Made by a program: the position numbers and the translations under genes. Shown here one piece after another: positions 24,240 to 34,699 of a stretch of DNA of 64,000 bases; the stretch's first letter is position 1; each line of letters begins with the position of its first letter. Source of the stretch: Mesocentrotus franciscanus. Lineage: Eukaryota > Echinodermata > Echinoidea > Camarodonta > Strongylocentrotidae. Under the pieces are notes generated by a model. It was given only the letters and a program-made list of their open reading frames with translations. It searched no databases and was not told the DNA's origin. Location of the stretch: positions 26,242,277 through 26,306,276 of the forward strand of contig CP137667.1 in NCBI GenBank assembly GCA_037976565.1, read 5' to 3'.

Positions 24240-24970
24240 ATAGTCTATACGACTTCCCGTATAAGACCGGGAGAAAAAGGAGAGAGCTCAAAATACGAAG
24301 CTCAAGAGAGAGACGGAGAGAAAGGGGGTGGAGATAGAAGGGGGTGGGGTCCATTCAGTCAATTCTGAGGTTCATCTTGCACGCTCCTTCGCCCACAGAT
24401 CCCTGGCCTGTCTTTTCAGAGTAGCCAGTGTCGTAACTGAGATGATAAACATGTATGATTGTGGGAAACGCGTGGAACGTGAAGAAGCCTCGAGGCTGTG
24501 CGAAAACAGCTGACTGACATACCGCAGACATCAACGTTCATTTTGTTTACGCTGCGGTGCGAATCGAGAAAACAAAAGGTTCTATGTTTTCGTACATGTG
24601 CGCGGCTCGATGTAACTTACACCCAGGGCCTGCTAACACTCAAATCAAGAGGCCATCATTCACACCTCTTGATAAGACTTCAATGCCTCTTTACAAACTA
24701 CATGTATTTCATTCAGCTGTTCGCATATTTTCGGTATATAAGTATTTTATGGTCTATAAGTAAAACTCTTCGTTTAAAAATAATAGTAACACGCGTGCGA
24801 CATACATGTAATTGAATAGATTATTTTAATATTCAGAACGCATGATTGTATACATCACGCGGAGGCGAGCCATAATGTTTGTTTGACCCTGGACCTACTA
24901 CACATGGTTTGACCAAGCAACAGCTATATCTTCAGAGTGCAGGGCGAAATTATTGGCTATTACATGTGAA
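24240..24970. repeat. Long duplicated block, copy 1
   Basis: Contains GAGAGCTC-rich sequence, the word AACGCGTGGAACGTGAAGAA, GCTGACTGACATACCGCAGA and TTTGACC near the end. Paired with 27920-28625 in the same orientation at an offset of about 3.7 kb. No coding frame is conserved between the copies. Confidence 0.75.
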
Positions 24971-25140
24971 TGTCTATTATCATTCATGTCTCTTTGACCC
25001 CGTTCTCACTCACTTTGAAAGTGGTCTTGTTAGACCGCTCCAGAGGAACGGGTCTTGAGGAACGGTTTGCGAGGGTTCACACTCCGAGCCTGGCCAATTT
25101 TTTTTTTTAATTGTTATAGTCCTCCCCCACCCTCTTATTC

Positions 25141-25178
25141 GCCGGCTGGCTGATTCGCCGCTAAATATTTTCTCTGCC
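25141..25178. repeat. Dispersed 35-bp word shared with 43.65 and 48.24 kb
   Basis: GCTGGCTGATTCGCCGCTAA plus ATATTT is also found at 48240-48277 (same strand) and inverted at 43650-43683. It marks a dispersed repeat whose ends I cannot define here. Confidence 0.6.
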
Positions 25179-25860
25179 TCTCCTCTACCAATCTCTCCGT
25201 CATACCTCCCAATCTCCCCCTCTCCCTGTTTTCTTTCTTATTTTGTTCTCTAGCTCCTTCACACTTTCTTTCTATCTTTTCCCTCTTTTTCTTATGTCTC
25301 ATCTTTCCTCTATCATTCTCTTCACATCATCTGTCTTTCTATTTTTCTCTCCCCTTCATTCTATCATTTTATCTTTCATATTCTTGTTCTCTCTGTCACT
25401 CTCTTCTCTCCTCTCTTCATCATGTTCTATCATTCACTCCATTTCATACTTTGCTATCCTTCTCTCCTATTTCCACTACCATTCTCTCCTTCACACTCTC
25501 TATTCCCCCTCTTTTCCTCTCTTGTCTTATATTGTTCTATCCACACCTTCTCTCCATCTTTCTTTTCTTTTTCTCCTGTCTTACATCTGTTGTTCTCTTC
25601 ACACTCATTGTCTCCCTTTCCATCTTTCATTCTCTTTCTCTCATCTTCCCTACCCTTTATCCTGTTCTCTTTCACATTCTCTGGCTCTCTTTCACTCTCT
25701 TCTCTCCTCTCTTCTCTCCTCTCCTCTCTTCTCTTTTGTTCTGCCCTTTCACATTCTAGCCCTCCTCTCTTTTCTCTATCATTCTCTCCTTCATCCTCTC
25801 TATTTCCGCTTCTCTCGTTTGTCTCTTTTATTGTTCTATCCATACTATCTAGGCCTATCT
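25179..25860. repeat. CT-rich simple-sequence block, copy 1
   Basis: Degenerate CTCTCTTCTC/TTCATTCTCT low-complexity sequence. Long S/L/F-rich frames here are not genes. Its equivalent is at 28710-29110. Confidence 0.85.
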
Positions 25861-25977
25861 ATATATCTTCATAGGATATAGTTTAGAGATACCTGTACTT
25901 TGTCTTTGATAGCTGCAGCCATGCAAATTCCAGAATTTTTATGTTTAAAACATTGCCAACTTCTAAAACTTTGAACG

Positions 25978-26120
25978 ATCGAGCGACCAATGTGATGCGG
26001 CAGGAAAGATCGTGTACTCTCCGCGTGTCCTGGCCGATCGTTCTGGCGTTGCAGAGGATCAACTATCCGCTCAAAGTTGGTGGTTTCTGAATGAGCGCCT
26101 CGTTTTAATATGTCATGTAG
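25978..26120. repeat. Conserved array core, copy 3
   Basis: Same core with scattered substitutions (for example TTCTGGCGTTGCAGAGGATC); GATCGAGCGACC is extended by one repeat of ATCG relative to copies 1 and 2. The terminal hairpin is lost. Confidence 0.72.
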
Positions 26121-27169
26121 ATTCAGTGATGGTCATCTTTTGGGATAAACACAGTTTTGGATTGATTGTTGGATTAAATGTTGGATTATCATACAACGTC
26201 GATCATGGTGAGATTTGATTGATATCTCTTGTTGTAACGACATACCGTATTGTGCAATTGTACGTATTAGTGAGCATAAGATTTAAAAAATGCAATGAGC
26301 TGCATTTATGAGCTACATGACTGTATACTATAGAGAATAGGACAGGCCTAGTCGATCCTCTCTCTGTTCTTTCTGCCCCTGTCTCTCCTCGGCGCCGGCC
26401 ACGCCCGGCCAAGTTGCGATGTTAGAGCTCATTCGCTCATCGGCCTACCATATAGGCCTGGACCTATTAAAATGTAGGTGCCAAACATTCCTATTTTTGA
26501 ACCATTATGCATAGTATTTGACCTTCACACTAATGTGTATATGACTTGCCTGTGGACTGTTGGTATGCTGGGATGTTCCTGTTTAAAACCTTTAAGTCTT
26601 CAAGCCTTTTAATATAAGCCTTGTTGAAGTTTGCACATGATGTAGTTTAAACAATAAACATACATTATGTCTGCACTATCAATTTGTAAGTAAGCTTTGG
26701 CACATGCGAAGGATTTCTTCTTCTGTCACCCCCCCCCCCACCATTTTTGCAATGTAAACATTCTAAACTTTTCAATATCATTATATTTTATCATTAGTTC
26801 AACATCTGATCCAAAAGGAATTTTAACGATAGGCCCATTATGATTGTCTTACTATAGATTCGTCGAAATAGAAACCCTCCCTCTTCGCAGTGACATTATA
26901 ACTTTCCATATAACTCATGTTATCTTCCACGTTTACGGACCGGTCCGTACGTAGGCCCTAACTTCTTAATTTGTTCATCTCGGATTACAAACCTGTCTCA
27001 GCTGATGATGATTCCTCTGAAATGTATGCCTACAGCTCCAACCATGGATAGAAGGACTTTAATAAAAGGATACAGTTTGGAGATACATGTACATTGTCTT
27101 GGAAAACTGCAGCCATGCAAATCCAAGAATTTCGATGTTTAAAACATTGCCAACTTCTAAGACTTCTAA

Positions 27170-27315
27170 CGATCGAGCGACCAATGTAATGCGGCGGGAA
27201 AGATCGTGCATTCTCCGGGTGTCCATGCCGATCGTTCTGGCGATGCGGAGGACCTACTATCCGCTCAAAGTTGGTGGTTTCTGAATGAGCGCCTCGCTTT
27301 GTCTTGATACAGTGA
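27170..27315. repeat. Conserved array core, copy 4
   Basis: Same core, closest to copy 3 at the left edge (GATCGAGCGACCAATGT). The hairpin end reads TGTCTTGATACAG. Confidence 0.72.
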
Positions 27316-27919
27316 AGGGCATCTTTCGGGATGAACACAGTTTTGGATTATTTGGGATTATCATACACGGTTGGCCATGGTGAGATTCATTTAATATTGT
27401 TTAAGACGTCATACCCTAATGATATTCTGCATTTAGCTTATGATTTAAAAACTGCAATGAGCTGCATTTACGAGCTCATTATGAGACGGGCCTTATCATA
27501 TCTCTGCGCCTCCCCCCCCCCCTCTCTCTCTCTCTCCCACTCGGCCCGGCAAAGGTACGATAAAGAGCTCCTTCGACACATAGACCTACGTACCATATAG
27601 GCCCAGATCTAATATAGCCTAGCTAGGTGTTATCATTGTTCATAGCATCTGATTTTCAAAACTAATTATGTATGACTAACCTCTCTTCTAAAGAACTTCA
27701 GCCTACATAGTATAAAATAGACTACAATTCATTTGAGACATTCCCATTCTTTTCTGTGGTGTTTGAAAGGCCGACATTTCAACTCTTGTTCTCTTTCCAC
27801 CCTGAAAATTGTTTTTGTAATATAATAATCTTTGCGTGGCGCGAAAAATGAAGGATGTTAACATTTATGAATGACAATATCTCATTTTTCTAGGCCTACA
27901 GATTTGAGCATTTTAGCTA

Positions 27920-28625
27920 GTCTATGCTACTTCCCTATTAGACCGGTAGAAAATATAGAGAGCTCGAAAGACGGAGCTCAAGAGAGAGATAGAGAGGGGG
28001 AGAGAAAGGGGGGGGGGTAGAAGGGGGTGGGGTCCTTTCAGTCAATTTTGAGGTCCATCTTATACGCTCCTTCGCCCCCGGGTTCCTGGCTTATAAGATT
28101 AGTGCCGCTACTTGTAATTGTAACTGAGAGGATAAACACTTATTATTGTGCGAAACGCGTGGAACGTGAAGAAGCCTCGAGGCTGTGCGAAAACAGCTGA
28201 TTGACATACCGCAGACATCAACGTTCATTTTGTTAATGCTGCGGTGCGAAACGAAATAAACAATAGGTTCTCTGTTTCCGTACATGTGCGCGGCTCGGTG
28301 TAACTTACACCAGGGATTTGGAAAATCCCTGCTAACGCTCAATCAATCAAGAGGGCAGCATTCACACGCTTTCAATGCCTCTTTACAAGCTACATGTATT
28401 TCATTCACCTGTTCGCGTATTTTCGTAAAAATAAAAGAATAAACACGCGTGCGACGTACATGTAATTGAATAGACTATTTTAACATTCAGAATGCAAATT
28501 GTATACATCACGCGGAGGCGAGACAAAATGTTTGTTTGACCTTGTACCTTCTACACATGGTTCTCATCTTACTGGTTTGACCAAACAACAGCTAATATCT
28601 TCAGAGTGCAGGGTAACGATTAAGA
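27920..28625. repeat. Long duplicated block, copy 2
   Basis: Same order of words as at 24240-24970 (AACGCGTGGAACGTGAAGAA at 28153, CATACCGCAGACATCAACGT at 28205, CACGCGGAGGCGAG at 28509), with small indels. Confidence 0.75.
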
Positions 28626-28709
28626 TGCAATAATATATAACATGTTAATGTAATAGCAGGGAGTTGGGATAATAGCTCATTGCTAGTAAAAATTTGAAAC
28701 GGTTGAAAG

Positions 28710-29110
28710 TTCTCTTTAACACTCATTGTCTCTTTTTCCCTCTTTCATTCTCTTTATCTCATCTTCCCTGCCCTCTATCATTTTCTCTTTCACATTCTCT
28801 GTCTCTTTTTCACTCTTTTCTCTTCTCTCTTCTCTTTTAATTATTCTGCCCCTTTCACATTCAAGCCCTCCTCTCTTCTCTATCATTCTCTCCTTCATCC
28901 TTTCTATTTACACTGCCCTCGTTTCTCTCTTCTATTATTCTATCCACACTTTCTATCTATCTATCTTCACTCTCCCTACCATTTCCTCTATCATTATCAT
29001 CCTCTCCTTTGCACTCTTTGTATCTTGACCCTCCCTCATCCCCTCGTCTCCTTTCCTCTCTCACATTTCTGTTATCTTTCCCCTTTTCTCTCTCTCTCTC
29101 TCTCTCTCGT
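28710..29110. repeat. CT-rich simple-sequence block, copy 2
   Basis: Shorter relative of 25179-25860, ending in a (CT)n run at 29085-29107. Confidence 0.85.
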
Positions 29111-29190
29111 CCCTTCAATATTACACTTAATTACCATTTCATAAATACACTATTCGTCTCAAATCTTCAGTGTAAGTTGACAGGTGAACA

Positions 29191-29466
29191 GGGGGGTGTT
29201 TCACAAAGACTAAGATCGACTTTAAGTTGGACTTAAGTATAACAGGCCGTTCATGCCATTGTTTGCTATCATTATTTACTGGCATTGGTCTCTCAAGGGA
29301 TGTACAAATCATGGTAAGAAATCTACAAAACTTACATTGTTTGATAATTCATTGTTGAGGGAAAAAATATTATCTAAAGATTATAATTTAAAGACCAATT
29401 GGCACGAATGGCCTGTTATACTTAAGTCCAACTTAAAGTCGATCTTAGTCTTTGTGAAACACCCCC
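29191..29466. mobile_element. MITE family A, copy 2 (both TIRs present)
   Basis: Left TIR GGGGTGTTTCACAAAGACTA then AGATCGACTTTAAGTTGGAC; right end is its reverse complement, ending TTTGTGAAACACCCCC. About 276 bp. Interior shares GGCCGTTCATGCCATTGTTT with copies at 17.06 and 55.71 kb. No clear target duplication was found. Confidence 0.82.
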
Positions 29467-30224
29467 AGGTGTATTAAATTTGACACGCGTATTAAATTCA
29501 TATGTTTATTGACAAAGTTGGACCACTATTTAACCCTTTTCCATAAAGACCTGCGTTTGACCTTCTATCTATATTGCCGCAGTGGAGAGCCAATTGGTGT
29601 CTGTCATCACATTGAGGTCAGACCTCATGGCTACAGACTATTATCCCGAAATTGTGTCATTCATCATCGTGGCTGCATAAAAAGGTAATAGGTAAACGAA
29701 TGTTTATCTGGACATGTCTAAGCTATTATGTCCAGTATATTACCACCTACATCGAACACTCTGGGACGTATGTTGTTTACTTTGAAGCATTTTCAAACCA
29801 ACTAAAATTACATTTTAATAATTTTGGATAAGAATGAACCCGTTACTGATTGCCAAACCTGTACTATAAACATGTTAACCTGTCGCTACTTACATTACAC
29901 TTGTAAAGGGCAGTCTAACTCGTAATACGGTAATTTGTATGAAAGCAGAAAAATATGAAAAACCGAATGGCGAAAGTTTGATATAAATCTGACCAATAAT
30001 CAAATAGTCATGAATGTTTGAATATGAGATCACTTAAAGATAAAGTTGAGTTCTGGTCATGCGATTGCATTGTGAAAGAAACGGTGTGGAATCGATCAGA
30101 AAAGGTTGATCATCTAGCGTATAAGTATTGGTGTGTACTGCAAGGTTCTGGAATCATCAAAATGATTAGAAATTTGGCCCAATCTTGGTAAAGTTACAAG
30201 CACTGTCACAGAAAGATGTACATG
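29467..30224. other. No gene seen
   Basis: AT-rich unique sequence, no supported feature. Confidence 0.5.
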
Positions 30225-30425
30225 GGACTACACAAACATGTGACATAAAAATCCGTCCCGATTTTTATCCTGTTACATGCCATATTTAGAATATTAAGGC
30301 ATTTGAAGAGCCATGCTTTTCAGGGAACATTTGTTATAGGATGTTCTTCCACACTTGCATAATAACAATGATAACTCTCACAAATTATTTTTCACCTCTT
30401 CCCAGAACTCAACCTTCTCTTTAAG
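30225..30425 (+). repeat. Solo copy of part of the 1.5-kb repeat unit
   Basis: TGACATAAAAATCCGTCCCG through TCTTCCACACTTGCATAATA to CCTTCTCTTTAAG matches 51775-51960 and 53307-53490 in the tandem array at 50-55 kb. It shows that the array unit is a dispersed repeat family. Confidence 0.75.
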
Positions 30426-32583
30426 TCTTAGCGAATCTCTAATTTGCAGTGTGGTTAGTGAATTGTGACGTAGTCGCGAATAATTCTAGTTTGTCGTGTA
30501 CAAAAAATATAAATGATTTACGTTTTCCTCCTAAGTGCCTTCTCCCTTTGGGTAACTACTCAACGTATATTATGGATAGCATATTATTATTGGTCTTCTA
30601 CAAATAATAGACCCTCCTAAGTCATACATATTTTTAAAAGGAAAATTTTGTCTTGTTGTGTATTGGAACAAATGGGAAAGTTGTCCGACCCTACATCACA
30701 GACACATTACCAATTCAGCCAATTTGGAGAGCCGATACCTATAGTGATCACAACTTTCAAAAAATCATATGTTTCTCATGTTTCGTGTGATTTAATTCAA
30801 ACTTTCACTAGTCTAATTACTTCCCTGAATATTCAGCTTTCCTCGAGAGCAGTTTGCTATTAGGGTTGGATTTCCTCGTAAATTATCTTTGCGTTAAGGT
30901 TGTAAACCTACTAACACGATATCAACTACAATTACTTTCGAAAAATCAAAGGCAATTTCAATAGCCTTGTGCGCCATCTCTTGAAATGTGCGAACATGAC
31001 AATGACGTATTGCGTAATCCATACATGATTTCTATGAGACAAACAGTATTGTATTTGTCATTTGTCCATTGTATTAGATAGGCCGACACCAGGAAAGGCG
31101 ATCGTTTTTATATGTAGAATCGAATAAATATGGCTTAATGACGATCAATTCAATACCTGCATAAACATTACAAATGCCACGGTATAGATCTCGATCCTTG
31201 AAAAGTCAAAACACTGAATCCGTAAAAACATTCAGCTGCTTTTACAAAGTTGTCAAGAGGTAGGTAGGCCTAGTTGTGAAATGTATACAGGCGTAACATC
31301 TTTTCGTTGTAATCCGCACTCGCCATTCAGAGTTACTTCAGAAACCCAAGAGCTATGTGACGGTAGTTTCTTTATTGACAGGTATAAACGCGATGTAAAG
31401 CACTTCGGACGGTAGGGGGCTGCATTCACGTAAAAGTCACGGTGTGGTAAAATAAAATGCTAATGGGAGAACAAGAACGCGGTCAAACAGATGGTCGAGA
31501 CGAGTTCAGAATACAGTCTTGTTCTGAACGGATTAAAATCATATGAGAGGGCTAGTATTACCTTAGTAGTGTACTGAGAATTCGATGTACTTTTTTAATA
31601 TGAAACCATTAAAAGGTAGGGTTGTTATAAGGTAGGGTTTATGTTAAGTGGGTCGTTACTCAACTAAGACCAAACCAAAGCATGGGTGATTTCAATTTTA
31701 CCCTACAAACTGCAGACTCAAACTCAGCCTAACGCCTTTGGGTGGGTGGGTGGGATGGAGTGGGATTGCTTCTTTAATTGCCTGAAGAGTCAGCCTACAT
31801 GTGTAGTTAAGATCGTGTGTGTAATGTTTGTGAAATTTGGATGTTAACAGACGTGCATCAATCAGATATGATTACTTAAATGTACGTATGGGACCGACCT
31901 TTTACGTCACCATCAGAAAGACTTTTTTCTTTCTCTTTCATTCAAGTCACGGTGTGGCTATAATGTATATAGGCTCAAAAAGCAGGAAACAAGAGTCAGA
32001 ATCGGTCTCCGCTGAGTCGGTTTGTAGGCCGACACAGAGAGCTGACCGTACCACTGACGTTACCGCTAGACCTGTCTCCTGCAGGCTTAGAGGGATATAT
32101 CTAAGTGGGTCGTTACCTGATAACAGCATGGGTTGCGATACTGGGTTGAACCAGTCTTCCTGAATACTAGATATTTATGATATAAATTCCGATGTGTTAT
32201 ATTATATAATATGGATAATATTGCAATCTCTAGTCTGAAAGTAGAACGGCTTTATGTTCCAGGGTGTCAGATTTGATTTGATATTTGCAGCAAAATCGCA
32301 TAAATCTCCTCAATTCTTTATTATGTCATCATGTATTTGAAACCACAGAATGTCTTATAACAGTAAACTTCTTTTAGATCTTCCTTCTTGTTAGTAGAAG
32401 AAGGGTTATAACTGCTGAATTCCCTCCTCTTGTTCTTAGTCTTACAGTTGCCAAAAGTAATTTTCTAATAGTTGAACCCGCTGTTAGTATGTCATGTTCC
32501 CTGAATTCACTTCATTGTACCATATGTGAATGTTTCAAATTTGTAGGTTGATCCAAAGATGTATATTGGAGGAAAGATAATCA

Positions 32584-32614
<31 letters not shown>

Positions 32615-32930
32615 GTACATGTATTATGCTTTTATACGTTGATATTCTTGTAACCAATGTGTTGTATTTTCTGTTTGTTTCAGACCAAGACCAGATAGTC
32701 GGGGATGATGGAATAGTGGCTATCATGTTACAGATGTTTTTTTCAGTATGCTGTCTGAATCACACTACACAGCCACGTGCTAAATTGTTGAGTCAATTAT
32801 TCAGTCAACTAGAAGTTCTAGGGCGCCATGGACGTCGGGGTTTATATAGTCCTGTGACTTACACTGATCTGTATGGCAAATGGATAGCTTCCTTTGTACT
32901 TTGATCACACACTGTGAGCATCCGTATGTG
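30426..32930. other. Unassigned stretch
   Basis: Two GTCACGGTGTGG words (31438 and 31947) and two GTGGGTCGTTAC words (31651 and 32105) mark a loose ~480-bp duplication. At 32662-32683 a TTCTGTTTGTTTCAG acceptor precedes an open frame to 32904, but there is no partner exon, so it is not called as a gene. Confidence 0.4.
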
Positions 32931-32937
32931 TCGGTGC

Positions 32938-33104
32938 CACGTGGCCGTTTTGCATTCACAAAGCCTTGTGTGTGTGCGGTCCCTATCGGTGAGACTAAGC
33001 GTCACGTGATCATTCTATTATGCTCTCCAGTTGTTATAAAGATCGTTGATTGAATAGAACACTATTGACTCCCTGCGGAACACCGCTACGTACGGAAACA
33101 CGTG
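32938..33104 (+). promoter_or_regulatory. Upstream region of the U6 gene with three CACGTG E-boxes
   Basis: CACGTG occurs at 32938-32943, 33003-33008 and 33099-33104, that is about 245, 180 and 84 bp before the U6 start. Sea urchin U6 transcription is known to need an E-box bound by USF together with a PSE and a TATA-like element. A TTTATGG at 33138 might serve as the TATA-like element, but its spacing is not ideal and I cannot identify the PSE by eye. Confidence 0.55.
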
Positions 33105-33182
33105 CTTATACGCACCAACTGCTCGAAATTTAAGGGTTTATGGGCTGATAGTTCAAAAGGAGGGTTGTTTCCTGGTACTTTC

Positions 33183-33207
33183 GTGTTCGCTTCGGCAACA
33201 CATCTAT

Positions 33208-33239
<32 letters not shown>

Positions 33240-33253
33240 GGCCCCTGCGCAAA
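33183..33253 (+). ncRNA. U6: U6 snRNA gene, 5' part (first ~71 nt), interrupted
   Basis: Starts GTGTTCGCTTCGGCAACAC, the 5' stem-loop, whose stem GUGUU/AACAC is perfectly paired although both sides differ from the usual GUGCU/AGCAC. It then runs AAAATTGGAACGATACAGAG, AAGATTAGCATGGCCCCTGC and GCAAA. The ACAGAGA box that pairs with 5' splice sites is intact at 33223-33229. At 33254 the sequence leaves U6 and the rest of the gene resumes at 49324. The gene can make no full U6 unless the insert leaves. Confidence 0.9.
33247..33253. other. Target site duplication of the U6 insertion, left copy
   Basis: GCGCAAA here and at 49324-49330. One further G follows both copies, so the duplication is 7 bp, with the exact edges ambiguous by one base. 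Dada transposons are known to duplicate 6-7 bp. Confidence 0.7.
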
Positions 33254-33264
33254 GGATATGGCAC

Positions 33265-33276
33265 AATCTTCTCTGT
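33265..33276 (-). other. Sequence complementary to the U6 ACAGAGA box at the element edge
   Basis: AATCTTCTCTGT, 12 nt inside the element, is the exact reverse complement of ACAGAGAAGATT at 33223-33234 in the U6 half. The two could form a hairpin across the insertion point with a ~30-nt loop. Confidence 0.6.
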
Positions 33277-33308
33277 TGGCGAGACAAGAAAAATAAAGAA
33301 ATTGGAAC

Positions 33309-33412
33309 ACCGGCCCGCGGGCGGGGCCTGCGCGGGCCGCCCGCCCCCGCCGGCGTCCCGGCCATGCATATGCATGCGCCGTCATGCATATGCATGCACC
33401 GGCCCTTTAAAG
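33309..33412. repeat. GC-rich palindromic subterminal region of the element
   Basis: GGCCCGCGGGCGGGGCC, GGGCCGCCCGCCCCCGCCGG and two copies of the perfect palindrome CATGCATATGCATG (33362-33398) follow one another. GC content is far above the rest of the window. Such clustered short palindromes could be transposase-binding sites, which is inference. Confidence 0.55.
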
Positions 33413-33773
33413 CGCGCTCCATTGTTGACAAAAGTTTGGTCACTTGTGTGACATACCTCTTGTGGCCTCAAAAACCTCCAAACCTTTAAATCTTTGAATC
33501 AAAAACATCTCCTTTAAACTATCCGAGAGTTAAAAAGTAAAAACATTCTCTATATCGGAGAAGTTTTTAAAAAGTTGTTCACAATCATATTCATCTATAT
33601 TCTGGTGATATATCAAAACTTTAGAACGTTTTAACATTTGGATACTTTAATTTGACTGATTCGTCGATTCTTAATGATATGCGTATACCTAAAAAACAAT
33701 TCCATGATATATTTCAGTATGCTATAACAATGTATAACAATATGCTTGTTTTTTTTATTTCTTCAACACAGAT

Positions 33774-33827
33774 CGAGTCTCCCCAACACCAAGAGGCGTC
33801 ACACCATCACCACGGCGACGAAAAGTC
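33774..33827 (+). repeat. 54-bp inverted echo of transposase exon 8
   Basis: CGAGTCTCCCCAACACCAAG onward to GACGAAAAGTC matches the coding strand of exon 8 (37931-37878) with one mismatch. It is preceded by TTTATTTCTTCAACACAG, which looks like a splice acceptor, closed by TAA at 33832 and followed by AATAAA at 33963. It could be the last exon of a short plus-strand transcript, or just a captured fragment. Confidence 0.65.
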
Positions 33828-34134
33828 TTATTAAATTAATAATTTTGTATTATGAGATGAATTTATATGTATTTTGCCTTATATTAGAATAATGTATGTA
33901 ATACTATATATGTTTGTCTGTCTGTATGTATGTACCCAGTTTGTATTATGAGAAAAACACAGAAATAAAATCAAACAAACTAATCATTGAGCATTGTTGT
34001 ATTTTTGTAAATGTGTCTTGATATTTTAAAATGAAAAATGGTAAAGGTAATGGTTTAATATAAATTTCATAAACTTAATAAAGTTAATAATAAAGGTAAC
34101 AATAGCTTAAATCTATCCCACAATCATATATGAA

Positions 34135-34675
34135 AAGATCGTTCTAAATAAGAAAAAGGAGAGAACAAAAGGGCTGGAGGGAAGTAAAATAAAGAAGAGA
34201 GGAAAGGACGGAAATTACAGACACGCGAAGAAGAGAAACAGTGAAAGAGATAAAAGGGTGGAGACATAAACGGAGAGAAAGAGATTAAGGGAAAGATATA
34301 GAAACAGGGAGAGAAAGAATAGTTAGAAAGGGAGAGATAGATAGAGAAAGAGATGAAAGGAAAGAGAGATAAAGACAGAGGGAGAGATATAGAAACAGGG
34401 AGAGAAAGAATAGACAGAAAGGGAGAGATAGAGAAAGACAGAGGGAGCGATAAAAGGGAAGAGATATAGAAACAGGGAGAGAGAAAGATAAAAGGATAGA
34501 GACAGAAAGGGAGAGATAGAGAAATACAAATACAGAGGAGAGAGAGAGATAAAGGGAAAGATAGAGAAACACAGAGGGAGAGAAGGAGATAAAAGGATAT
34601 ATAGAGAGAGAGAGAGAAAGAAAGAAAGAAGGCGAAATAAAGGGAAAGATAGAAAGGGAGAGAAAGAAAGTCTCC
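34135..34675. repeat. GA-rich low-complexity block
   Basis: Degenerate GAGAGAAAGA / GGGAGAGATAGA sequence. Minus-strand S/L/F/Y-rich frames are repeat artefacts. 33828-34134 holds nothing else besides AT-rich sequence and a polyadenylation-like AATAAA. Confidence 0.85.
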
Positions 34676-34699
34676 CCTCCCTGATAAGTTTTTTGAATG

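Larger units (their letters stand above)
22115..29110. repeat. Segmental repeat array with four core copies
   Basis: A module of ~400 bp recurs at 22115-22525, 23401-23830, 25872-26222 and 26975-27392. Between the second and third copy and after the fourth there is a shared ~700-bp block (24240-24970 and 27920-28625), followed by a CT-rich block (25170-25860 and 28710-29110). The order core, core, long block, CT block occurs twice, so the array is a ~3.7-kb tandem duplication, each unit itself holding two cores. No protein-coding reading frame is shared between copies. Confidence 0.8.

Noticed and set aside
25243..25881. Long plus-strand open frames (up to 212 codons)
   Set aside because: CT-rich low-complexity DNA gives S/L/F/Y-only text in all three registers and on the minus strand; no splice or domain signal.
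27030..27338. Minus-strand 102-codon frame over array core copy 4
   Set aside because: The frame is broken in the other three copies of the core, so it is not under coding constraint.
32626..32904. Candidate exon after a TTTGTTTCAG acceptor
   Set aside because: No partner exon, no domain, and the frame contains an F-rich stretch over TTTTTTTC; kept only as a note.
33183..33276. Complete but diverged U6 pseudogene
   Set aside because: The sequence after GCGCAAA shows no U6 similarity on the plus strand, and the exact missing 3' half exists at 49324, so an insertion explains it better.
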